Origin: Aminicella lysinilytica
GTDB lineage: Bacteria; Bacillota; Clostridia; Peptostreptococcales; Anaerovoracaceae
DNA: 57,175 nucleotides
Assembly (NCBI RefSeq): GCF_004362975.1
Contig: NZ_SNXO01000013.1
Coordinates: forward strand, 1 to 57,175
Direction of reading: 5' to 3'
Under the pieces are notes generated by a model. It did no database searches. It was not told where the DNA came from and saw only the letters and a program-made list of their open reading frames with translations. This document shows positions 26,296-32,909 of this stretch, in pieces (the stretch's first letter is position 1; the number at the start of each line of letters is the position of its first letter). Made by a program: the position numbers and the translations under genes.

Positions 26296-26328
26296 GGGAA
26301 TATCGCATCGCGATATTCCCATATTTTA
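26296..26328 (+). terminator. Second perfect hairpin after rplT
   Basis: GGGAATATCGC (26296-26306) and GCGATATTCCC (26310-26320) are a perfect 11-bp stem with an ATC loop, followed by ATATTTT. Backup terminator for rplT, opposite the convergent queuosine transporter gene. Confidence 0.65.
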
Positions 26329-26409
26329 TAATAATGGCAGGTGCTATGGGAATTTTTGTCAGAAACTCCGCGCATACTTCAACACCGGCATAACCCTTGG
26401 CAACAAAAT

Positions 26410-27114
26410 CTAACTGGCAGCGCCCGCCTTCTCATGCCATCTTCGCGCTATATACACCGCCGGCGTGTCCAGCAGGCTCGTGGCGATGAAGATCACATAG
26501 CTGGAAACGCAGATAGCCAGAATCGTGGAAACGCTGTGCAGTCCCCAGAATGCGCCGAAGTTGAAAAGCACCGTGTTCAAAAGCTGCGATACCAGCGTTG
26601 AACAGTTGTTTCGAATCCACAGACCCCGGTGAGAATCCCCGAAAAGGCGACTCGTGTGAGCCCATATTTTGTGGTATGCCCAGACATCGAAAACCTGGAC
26701 GATTGCGTAAACCCCAATGCTTACCAGCATCAACCGCGGCGTGTTGGAGAAGACTGAGCGGATGGCCGGAGCAGCCCAGTCGTCGGACGCCGGCGCGTAC
26801 AAAAACCATGACTGGGAAATCAGTATGAATGCGATGCTTGTGATAATGCCGATGGTCACCGCGCGGTCGGCCTCGCGCTTGCCTTCGTTTTCGCTGAGAA
26901 TGTCAGTCACCAGGAAAGTCGACGCGAACAAAATGTTGCCTAAGGTCATTTCCATGCCAAAGGCGCGCACCAGTATCAGCACTTCGATGTTGGCGGCGAT
27001 GGTGGCGATGACAGTCCACATGAAGAGTCCGGTTTTCCCAAGAAATCTATATAACAGAACCACTGCCGTATATATACAGACAAGGCTCACTATAAGTATT
27101 ATTTCATTACGCAT
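26410..27114 (-). CDS. Queuosine precursor transporter (YhhQ/VUT family)
   Basis: Integral membrane protein of the VUT family that imports queuosine precursors (preQ0/preQ1 or queuine) for tRNA modification. 234 aa with six to seven hydrophobic segments. Family hallmarks are STFLVTDILSENEGKREAD, a charged QVFDVWAYHKIW helix and WIRNNCSTLVSQ with LNTVLFNFGAFW. GGAGG lies before the ATG. The function is strongly supported by the preQ1-I riboswitch and terminator in its leader. The gene is solitary; no queuosine synthesis genes are in the window. Confidence 0.93.
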   Translation of the reverse strand: MRNEIILIVSLVCIYTAVVLLYRFLGKTGLFMWTVIATIAANIEVLILVRAFGMEMTLGNILFASTFLVTDILSENEGKREADRAVTIGIITSIAFILISQSWFLYAPASDDWAAPAIRSVFSNTPRLMLVSIGVYAIVQVFDVWAYHKIWAHTSRLFGDSHRGLWIRNNCSTLVSQLLNTVLFNFGAFWGLHSVSTILAICVSSYVIFIATSLLDTPAVYIARRWHEKAGAAS

Positions 27115-27201
27115 AAATTTCCTCCATCAATTCTCAGTCGTGGCATGCATCTTGCTCCACGCTTTCGTTTCACGTCCGCAGTATCTCACTGGCAGCTCAG
27201 T

Positions 27202-27290
27202 CAAAATAAAAATGCGCACGGAAAACGCGCGCATTAAAATTGCATTGTTCCCGTAGTTTTGTTTTCAGACAGGATGGTCACGAACTGTCT
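27202..27290 (-). ncRNA. preQ1-I riboswitch with downstream terminator
   Basis: On the minus strand, stem P1 is GACAG (27289-27285) with CTGTC (27272-27268), enclosing TTCGTGACCATC. The A-rich tail TGAAAACAAAACTACGGG (to 27250) supplies the AAAACTA-GG residues that form the class I preQ1 pseudoknot. Forty bases on, AATGCGC (27211-27217) and GCGCATT (27229-27235) form a hairpin that on the minus strand precedes TTTTTATTTT, an intrinsic terminator. Ligand binding should therefore switch off transcription of the transporter. Found by motif; the match in sequence and gene context is very good. Confidence 0.88.
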
Positions 27291-27307
27291 TATTTAATTA
27301 CTATGAA

Positions 27308-27336
27308 AATATACCATAAAACCAGAAGAAAGTAAA
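27308..27336 (-). promoter_or_regulatory. Promoter of the preQ1-regulated transporter
   Basis: Minus strand TTTACT (27336-27331), 17-bp spacer, TATATT (27313-27308), about 20 bp upstream of the riboswitch aptamer. Confidence 0.6.
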
Positions 27337-27341
27337 GCAAT

Positions 27342-27389
27342 AGGTAAGTCAACAGGTAAGTCAACAGGTAAGTCAACAGGTAAGTCAAC
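27342..27389. repeat. Four perfect 12-bp tandem repeats
   Basis: AGGTAAGTCAAC occurs four times head to tail. Read on the minus strand each unit is GTTGACTTACCT and carries a TTGACT like a -35 hexamer. The block sits just upstream of the transporter promoter and next to the 31-bp-phased array. Function unknown; it may be slippage-prone. Confidence 0.9.
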
Positions 27390-27416
27390 ACGCTGGCGCT
27401 TGGTGACTGGTGGTCG

Positions 27417-27770
27417 CGCACTTCCTATTAGCTATTTGGTTGTAAACGTGCGTCTGCGCACGTATAGCCTCATATCAAGGAATCAAGGTGCGTTTTTGGA
27501 ATTCCAAATTTCATTTCCGCACTTATCAGCCATTCTCAGAGCATGGAGGTGCGCATATTGGAATTCCAACGATTATCCGTGCACTTATAGCCCGTTTCAA
27601 AGACCAGGAAGTGCGTTTAAGTCACGATATACTGCTAAATAATGGAAATAATGGGTAATGCATCCATTGGCGCGCACCTCGACCTATTTGAATCGGTCAA
27701 TAAGTGCGATATTGGTTTACAATAATAAAAAATTCGCACTATCGTTCCAGATATTGGGCCAATACGTGCG
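27417..27770. repeat. 31-bp-phased array of alternating CGCAC/GTGCG motifs (copy A)
   Basis: CGCAC (-) and GTGCG (+) start at 27417-, 27448+, 27457-, 27488+, 27518-, 27549+, 27580- (TGCAC), 27611+, 27673-, 27704+, 27735-, 27766+. Apart from one 9-bp pair and one 62-bp gap every step is 30-31 bp and the orientation alternates strictly. Extended half-sites read AAGTGCG/CGCACTTAT. Two motif pairs enclose GGAATTCC. The same order and spacing recur at 46.7 kb and, inverted, at 56.9 kb. There is no protein-coding periodicity, since 31 is not a multiple of three. The whole interval 27337-27855 is otherwise gene-free. Confidence 0.9.
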
Positions 27771-27848
27771 CAGAGGGCTTCCGCTAATCGCAGAGGGCTT
27801 CCGCTAATCGCAGAGGGCTTCCGCTAATCGCAGAGGGCTTACGCTAAC
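27769..27848. repeat. Four 20-bp tandem repeats at the end of array copy A
   Basis: CGCAGAGGGCTTCCGCTAAT is repeated four times (the last with two changes), starting in the last GTGCG of the array and ending 8 bp from the cbiO stop. Copies B and C end in different 22-bp repeats at the same position. Confidence 0.9.
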
Positions 27849-27855
27849 CTCAAAT

Positions 27856-28680
27856 CTATTCAAAATCCCACGGATGCGTGTGGAAGTGCTCGTCTACCAG
27901 GTTCACGCTGCGGAGCAGATCTACCCGCTGCAGGAGTTCGCGGACCGGCAGGTCGGCGCATAGTTGATGATCTTCATTGAACAAAAGGGCCCTGTCTGCA
28001 ATGTGTGGCACAAGTTCCAGGTTGTGCGTGGAAAAAATAAGAGTTTTGGCATGGGGCTTGCTGCCGTCTAATAAATCGCTGGCATGGGGCTTGCGGCCAG
28101 CGTCACCGCTAGCCATATCTCTGTGTAGCAGTTTCAGCAGCCATGTCTGGGAACGTGGGTCCAGATCGTTAGTAGGTTCATCCATAATAAGTACCTCTGG
28201 ATCCAGAATCAGAGTGCTGGCTATGGCCACCTTCTTTTTCTCACCGCCACTCAGGTGGAAAGGCGCTTTGTCGAGTAACTTTGTTATGTCAAGGGATTCG
28301 GCCATTCGGTTCACGCTGGCCATGACCTCGTCATGGGAGAGCCCCAGCTGTAAGGGCCCGAAGGCCAGCTCCTCCCTGACATTACTGCAGAAAAGCTGTA
28401 CGTCAGAATCCTGAAAAACATAGCCGACCCGCCTGTGATAAACCTTTGATTCGTCCCGGGAAAGCACCGCAGGGTCCATTTTGTTCCCGAAAGCGAAGAA
28501 CTCGCCCGCCGTAGGAGACAGAAGCCCCGCCAGGATTTTCAGGAGCGTGGATTTGCCGCAGCCGTTGGCGCCGAGTATGCAGACCCGTTCGCCGGCCTCC
28601 ACGGAAAAATTCAGCCCAGTCAAGACCTCAGGCCTCATCGAATATGAGAAATTCAGATTTTTTAGCTGGAAAATATTCAA
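27856..28680 (-). CDS. cbiO: ATPase subunit of an ECF-type nickel/cobalt transporter
   Basis: Energises metal uptake with CbiM/CbiQ (274 aa). Walker A GANGCGKSTLLK, Q-loop region GYVFQDSDVQLF, signature LSGGEKKKVAIAS and Walker B VLIMDEPTNDLD are all present, with switch His in STHNLEL. An insertion near residue 215 (GDAGRKPHASDLLDGSKPHA) is unusual. The start is TTG at 28680, 8 bp after GGAGG and overlapping the cbiQ stop as TTGA; no ATG fits. Third gene of cbiM-cbiQ-cbiO. The neighbouring lar genes make nickel the likely substrate (inference). Confidence 0.9.
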   Translation of the reverse strand: MNIFQLKNLNFSYSMRPEVLTGLNFSVEAGERVCILGANGCGKSTLLKILAGLLSPTAGEFFAFGNKMDPAVLSRDESKVYHRRVGYVFQDSDVQLFCSNVREELAFGPLQLGLSHDEVMASVNRMAESLDITKLLDKAPFHLSGGEKKKVAIASTLILDPEVLIMDEPTNDLDPRSQTWLLKLLHRDMASGDAGRKPHASDLLDGSKPHAKTLIFSTHNLELVPHIADRALLFNEDHQLCADLPVRELLQRVDLLRSVNLVDEHFHTHPWDFE

Positions 28681-29543
28681 AAAACATAACCTCCAATAGT
28701 TAAAATCACAAGTATTATCACGTTGACCAAGACGAAAAGCCAATCAGCAGCCCCCGTCCGCAGCTCTCGCAGATTCACAGGGCTGCCATCGTAGCCCCGC
28801 AGTTTCATAGCACCGTAAATGTCGTCGCTCATGGAGTGGACCCGTATAAAAAGCTGCCCCGCACGGCTGCTGACGAATCGACGGCTGTCGGCGCTTTTAA
28901 TGGCGCCCACTGTTCGCATGTGTCGCGCCTGCATCATGTCCGTGCCCGTTTCCGCAATGAGAAAAAGGTAGCGGTAGGCCATATTCAGGATCGAAACGAA
29001 AATCTCCGGCAGGTGCATCCGCCGCAGGCCGCAGGTCAGGTCGGACCACCTGGTCGTCATGAGCAAAAGAAAGGCGAAGGCCATGGAATCTCCCGTGCGC
29101 AAAGCTATCCGCAGGGCCATATTCAAGCCGGCCGTGGAGAAGTACACACCCTCGTGCACAAAATTTCCCGCAGGAATAATGTAGAAAAGCGGCGTGCCTC
29201 CGGTTAGCAGGCTGGATGCGCCGGGCAGGTTCAAAATGAAAATCAATGTTGGCAGATACAGCCAGGTCCGGCGCAGATACGGCCGAAGCGGCAGGGCCGA
29301 TGCGGCTGCGTAGAGAGCGGATACGGTGCCTGCCGCCACCAGAATTATGCAGTTGTCCGTGAAACCGATGAAAACCATGAATGCCAGTACTACTAGGACT
29401 TTGATCCGCGGGTCCATGCTTTGGAGCAGGCCGTCACCGGCCGCGTACCTCTCATTATATAATTCGTTCTCGAAGAGCTGAGCGAAGCGGCTCAGAGTCT
29501 TTCCGACGAAACCTTTTCCGTAGATTTTATCTGGTCTGTTCAC
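28677..29543 (-). CDS. cbiQ: Transmembrane (T) component of an ECF-type nickel/cobalt transporter
   Basis: Couples the ATPase to the substrate-binding CbiM unit. 288 aa with five to six hydrophobic helices; DPRIKVLVVLAFMVFIGF near residue 45 is the usual start of CbiQ proteins, and the coupling-helix motif appears as MLQARHMR/ADSRRF-type basic segments near 205-225. The start is GTG at 29543, overlapping the cbiM end by 17 bp. The stop overlaps the cbiO start. Confidence 0.88.
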   Translation of the reverse strand: MNRPDKIYGKGFVGKTLSRFAQLFENELYNERYAAGDGLLQSMDPRIKVLVVLAFMVFIGFTDNCIILVAAGTVSALYAAASALPLRPYLRRTWLYLPTLIFILNLPGASSLLTGGTPLFYIIPAGNFVHEGVYFSTAGLNMALRIALRTGDSMAFAFLLLMTTRWSDLTCGLRRMHLPEIFVSILNMAYRYLFLIAETGTDMMQARHMRTVGAIKSADSRRFVSSRAGQLFIRVHSMSDDIYGAMKLRGYDGSPVNLRELRTGAADWLFVLVNVIILVILTIGGYVF

Positions 29544-30645
29544 GGGCTACATTACCTTTCCTGGATTTTTTAACGAATAGTGACAGGGCGAAGATCAGGG
29601 CTGCGATGAGCAGTATGCCTACGACGGCGGAGATAACGTAGCCGGTAATTGAGCCGGCGGCTCCGTTACCGAATATCTTCACTGTATAATCGGGCAGAAT
29701 AGATTTCCACCAGTCAGCCATAGACGCGAAACCTGAAGGCACATAGCCGAGAGTTTTTTTGATTTCGTCGGTTCCCCATTCGCCCCAGGCAGTTCCCTGG
29801 GCAATGAGGCCAAGGGGTGTCAGAATCACCAGGATACCGAGAGGGATCAGTAAGGCTTTGTATCTTTTGAGGAAAGACTGCCTTTCCACAGACACGTCGC
29901 CGCTGACGAACATCTGCGGCGCGGCTTTTGCGATATATGCTATGGCCGCTCCCGTGACGACTCCTTCAATAGGCCCGGCCACCAGAATATGGGCGAACAT
30001 CATAGCCGGAATCGAAACCGACAGCGGATACGGACAGTAGAGGGCTGCGCCATCAGCCCCGGTGAAGAGCAGAGGCTGGATGCCGAATTCCACAGCCGCC
30101 AGCAGGGCGGCCGCGTTGAGACCGACAAATCCGGCTATGGCTGCAGCAATGATACTGCGACTACTGCCGAAAGCAACTGCAGTTGACTTTGTTCGGCTAT
30201 ATTCGACCCCGGCACCTATGTACTCCCCGGCTTTAGCAACTGCAGCCGACTTTTTGCCGCTGATGAGCCGGTAGACGCCGTAGCCCACGAAAGGCATGAC
30301 TACGGCCATATTTAGGCAGTTCATGCCGAAAGCCAGTATGCCCCCATCGCCGAAGACGAGGGCTTGAATGAGCAAGGCCGATGACACGGCAATAGTCGCC
30401 GCCCAGGGACCCAGCATTATAGCTATTAGCACAGCGCCCACTGCATGGGCCGAGCTGCCGCCGGCCACAGGGACGTTCATCATCATTATAGTAAATGAGA
30501 ACGCTGCGCCTAAAGCCAGCGTCGGCAGATTCTTCTCGCCGACCTTTTCTTTGACCTTTTTTGCGGCCACGGCCCACACAGGGACCATACCCACCAGCAC
30601 CGGGATCGTAGTTTCCGGCGCCATATATCCATCAGGAATGTGCAT
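29527..30645 (-). CDS. cbiM: Substrate-specific component of an ECF nickel/cobalt transporter, CbiM/NikM fused to NikN-like domain
   Basis: Membrane protein that captures Ni2+ or Co2+. It begins MHIPDGYM; in this family the N-terminal amine, His2 and a later His build the metal site. GGSSAHAVGAV and GDGGILAFGMNCLNM are CbiM signatures. After seven helices a C-terminal part (from about residue 260: PLGLIAQGTAWGEWG, then a final TM helix) matches the NikN/PDGLE partner, giving a single-chain NikMN of 372 aa. The first gene of the operon, it has an attenuator-like leader and is divergent from the lar cluster. Confidence 0.92.
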   Translation of the reverse strand: MHIPDGYMAPETTIPVLVGMVPVWAVAAKKVKEKVGEKNLPTLALGAAFSFTIMMMNVPVAGGSSAHAVGAVLIAIMLGPWAATIAVSSALLIQALVFGDGGILAFGMNCLNMAVVMPFVGYGVYRLISGKKSAAVAKAGEYIGAGVEYSRTKSTAVAFGSSRSIIAAAIAGFVGLNAAALLAAVEFGIQPLLFTGADGAALYCPYPLSVSIPAMMFAHILVAGPIEGVVTGAAIAYIAKAAPQMFVSGDVSVERQSFLKRYKALLIPLGILVILTPLGLIAQGTAWGEWGTDEIKKTLGYVPSGFASMADWWKSILPDYTVKIFGNGAAGSITGYVISAVVGILLIAALIFALSLFVKKSRKGNVAREQTR

Positions 30646-30657
30646 TGATTACCTCCA

Positions 30658-30740
30658 ACAAAAAACCCACTCAGGGTACTACAAAAAAATAGTTTTTTCC
30701 CTTCGTGGGTGTGTAAAGTCTTCGTGACTTTTATGGTAAG
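30658..30740 (-). promoter_or_regulatory. Attenuator-like leader of the nickel transporter operon
   Basis: On the minus strand the leader starts with an AAAGTC/GACTTT hairpin (30731-30715) and is followed by a larger hairpin, ACCCAC...GTGGGT with inner AGGG/CCCT (30710-30665), that runs into TTTTTTG, an intrinsic terminator. CACGAAG occurs in both hairpins (30726-30720 and 30707-30701), so the two halves could compete for pairing. This looks like a regulated leader, perhaps metal-responsive. It is too short and lacks the junction sequence expected for a NiCo riboswitch. Confidence 0.6.
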
Positions 30741-30770
30741 ATTATATCACTTGCCAGGTCGATGCGTCAA
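30741..30770 (-). promoter_or_regulatory. Promoter of the nickel transporter operon
   Basis: Minus strand TTGACG (30770-30765), 18-bp spacer, TATAAT (30746-30741). No NikR-type operator is seen. Between here and larE (30771-31253) I see an extended -10 (TGGTATAAT near 30915), a small hairpin near 31118-31136 and short repeats, but no gene. Confidence 0.7.
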
Positions 30771-31137
30771 GTGGATAACTTAACGGTACTAAATACTAAT
30801 TATTATTCGTCGAAAATGGAACTTGAACTGATTTTGATAAAATCACCAGTATACGTTATAATAAATTGGCATTTTAGGCATCAAAAATCAGAATCAATGA
30901 TTGATAAATGAACTGTGGTATAATATTGGTGTGGGTTTTAACGATTTCCACTATAAATAATGGATGATAACAGGTTTCATAAGGACTTCCGTTTGAACAT
31001 TGATACAATCAGCACGCATCTGGTTATCCTATGATTAGCAAATTTGTATATTCTTTGCATAATTAATGTATAGCCACTTTCCAAAGTTGAAAATTCGGAT
31101 TCTAAGAGGCAAAAATCGTGTTTTGTCATAAAACACA

Positions 31138-31182
31138 TCCGTCAACCCGACCAAGTCCGTCAACCCGACCACATCCGTCTGC
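31138..31182. repeat. 18-bp tandem repeat upstream of larE
   Basis: TCCGTCAACCCGACCA-- occurs at 31138-31155 and 31156-31173, with a partial third copy (TCCGTC) at 31174. It lies about 75 bp before the larE start, after a GTGTTTT/AAAACAC hairpin. Possible operator or slippage repeat. Confidence 0.75.
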
Positions 31183-31253
31183 ATTTTTTGCCGATAGTCC
31201 TTGATTTTTATCATGGCTTGCTTTATTCTTAATTACATTAGAGGGGGACAACG

Positions 31254-32003
31254 ATGAATATACAGGAATTTTTCGAAACGAATAATAAGGTAGCCCTTGG
31301 ATTTTCCGGCGGGGTGGATTCTTCATATCTGCTCTATGCCGCCAAAGAGGCCGGGGCAGACATAGGCGCTTACTACGTCAAGAGCCAGTTCCAGCCGCAG
31401 TTCGAGTTAGATGACGCGCTGAAATTGGCCGAGCATGTGGGCGCGGAGCTGAAGGTGTTGGAGTGTGACGTTCTCTCCGAACCAAAAGTAGCCTCCAATC
31501 CATCCGACCGGTGTTATTACTGCAAAAGGCATATTTTTGGCGCGGTGGCGGATCGGGCCGCAAAGGATGGCTACGGGGTTCTCATAGATGGCACCAACGC
31601 TTCCGATGATGCAGGCGACAGGCCGGGGACCAAGGCCCTCGGCGAGCTGAAGGTTTTGTCGCCTTTGCGGGACTGCGGTCTGACAAAGGATGACATCAGG
31701 GCTCTTTCCAAGGAGGCCGGCTTGTTCACATGGAACAAACCATCGTACGCTTGCCTCGCGACCAGGATACCCGAGGGCGAAGAGATCACCGATAAAACCC
31801 TGCGCAGGATCGAAGGAGCAGAGGATGTTTTGCGCATGATGGGTTTCTCGGATTTTCGCGTCAGAAAGCGTGGGGATATCGGTCTATTGCAGATACCGGA
31901 ATGCCAGATGGTTTCGGCAGTTAAATTAAATGAGGAAATCGTCTTGGGCCTCAAGCCATATTTCAAGGATGTGGTCCTGGACCTGGTCGGACGCAGGCGC
32001 TGA
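31254..32003 (+). CDS. larE: LarE, sulfur-inserting enzyme of nickel-pincer cofactor synthesis
   Basis: ATP-dependent sulfurtransferase that thiolates pyridinium-3,5-biscarboxylic acid mononucleotide on the way to the nickel-pincer nucleotide of lactate racemase and related enzymes. The PP-loop SGGVDS is at 18-23. Cys167 in KPSYACLATRIP corresponds to the sacrificial Cys176 of the Lactobacillus enzyme, so this is probably the sacrificial rather than Fe-S type, although CYYC (87-90) adds two cysteines. 249 aa. AGAGGGGG precedes the ATG. First gene of larE-larB-larC; the stop falls in a 38-bp tandem repeat. Confidence 0.92.
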   Translation: MNIQEFFETNNKVALGFSGGVDSSYLLYAAKEAGADIGAYYVKSQFQPQFELDDALKLAEHVGAELKVLECDVLSEPKVASNPSDRCYYCKRHIFGAVADRAAKDGYGVLIDGTNASDDAGDRPGTKALGELKVLSPLRDCGLTKDDIRALSKEAGLFTWNKPSYACLATRIPEGEEITDKTLRRIEGAEDVLRMMGFSDFRVRKRGDIGLLQIPECQMVSAVKLNEEIVLGLKPYFKDVVLDLVGRRR

Positions 32004-32131
32004 GGGACAGCGCCCATGTCGACCGCAAACGCAGGCGCTGAGGGACAGCGCCCATGCCGACCGCAAACGCAGGCGCTGAGGGACAGCGCCCATGTCTACC
32101 GCAAACGCAGGCGCTTAGGGACAGCGCCCAT
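31991..32131 (+). repeat. Four 38-bp tandem repeats, each with a GGCGCT/AGCGCC hairpin
   Basis: Units start at 31991, 32029, 32067 and 32105. Each contains GGCGCTGAGGGACAGCGCC, a 6-bp stem with a 7-base loop. The first unit overlaps the last codons and stop of larE; the last ends 20 bp before larB. In mRNA they would form four hairpins between the two genes, likely tuning stability or translation. The open frame through them ahead of larB is not coding. Confidence 0.92.
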
Positions 32132-32150
32132 ATATAGGAAGGAAACGCTC

Positions 32151-32909
32151 ATGGATAAAAATCAGGTAAAAACTTTGCTGGAGCAGGTGGCCGCAGGGGA
32201 CACTTCTGTTGACGACGCCGTGCTCAAGCTTAGAATGGAGCCATTTACAGATATAGACATAGCAAATCTGGACACCCACCGGGCTCTGCGACAGGGCGTC
32301 GGCGAGGTGATTTACGGCGCCGGCAAAACACCCGAGCAGATAGACCGCATAGCCCACACTTTGTGGGAAGGCGGACAGCGGGCCATACTCATTACACGCA
32401 TGTCAGAAGCAGCGGCAGAGGCTTTTACCAAGGACGTGCCTTTTGAGTACTTTCCGGATGGCCATTCGGCAGTAGTCGGCGCACAGATGGAGCCGGATGT
32501 GAGAGGTAATATTCTGATAATAACCGCAGGCACCAGCGACATTCCCGTTGCCGAAGAGGCGGCTGTCACGGCGGAGACTCTGGGCAACAATGTAGAGCGC
32601 ATCTACGATGTGGGCGTTGCAGGAATCCACAGGCTTCTCAGCCACACGGACTCCATAATGAAAGCCCGGGTCATTATCGCCATTGCAGGCATGGAGGGTG
32701 CTCTGGCCAGCGTCGTTGGCGGACTGGCCGCCTGCCCTGTGATTGCAGTGCCTACAAGCATCGGCTACGGTACGGCCTTCGGCGGCGTGACAGCGCTTTT
32801 GTCTATGCTCAATTCCTGCGCCAGCGGCGTCAGCGTCGTGAACATCGACAACGGCTTCGGCGCCGGCTATCTTGCCAGCATGATAAACCACATGGAGGAA
32901 AGCAAATGA
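32151..32909 (+). CDS. larB: LarB, pyridinium biscarboxylic acid mononucleotide synthase
   Basis: Carboxylates and hydrolyses nicotinic acid adenine dinucleotide, the first step of nickel-pincer synthesis. The C-terminal half is PurE-like (IITAGTSDIPVAEEAA, then VAGIHRLL and GMEGALASVVGGL). I start at the ATG at 32151, which follows GGAAGGAAACG and gives MDKNQVKTLLEQVAAG, the family N-terminus; 45 codons of open frame upstream are repeat sequence. 252 aa. Overlaps larC by four bases. Confidence 0.93.
   Translation: MDKNQVKTLLEQVAAGDTSVDDAVLKLRMEPFTDIDIANLDTHRALRQGVGEVIYGAGKTPEQIDRIAHTLWEGGQRAILITRMSEAAAEAFTKDVPFEYFPDGHSAVVGAQMEPDVRGNILIITAGTSDIPVAEEAAVTAETLGNNVERIYDVGVAGIHRLLSHTDSIMKARVIIAIAGMEGALASVVGGLAACPVIAVPTSIGYGTAFGGVTALLSMLNSCASGVSVVNIDNGFGAGYLASMINHMEESK

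Noticed and set aside
27417-27770. CRISPR array or satellite repeat
   Set aside because: Orientation alternates at each step and linkers are not unique spacers between identical repeats.
30646-30740. NiCo or cobalamin riboswitch upstream of cbiM
   Set aside because: The leader is too short and lacks the conserved junction or B12-box sequences; only an attenuator-like fold is visible.
32016-32150. 45-codon N-terminal extension of larB
   Set aside because: It is read from the 38-bp tandem repeats; the ribosome site and family N-terminus are at 32151.
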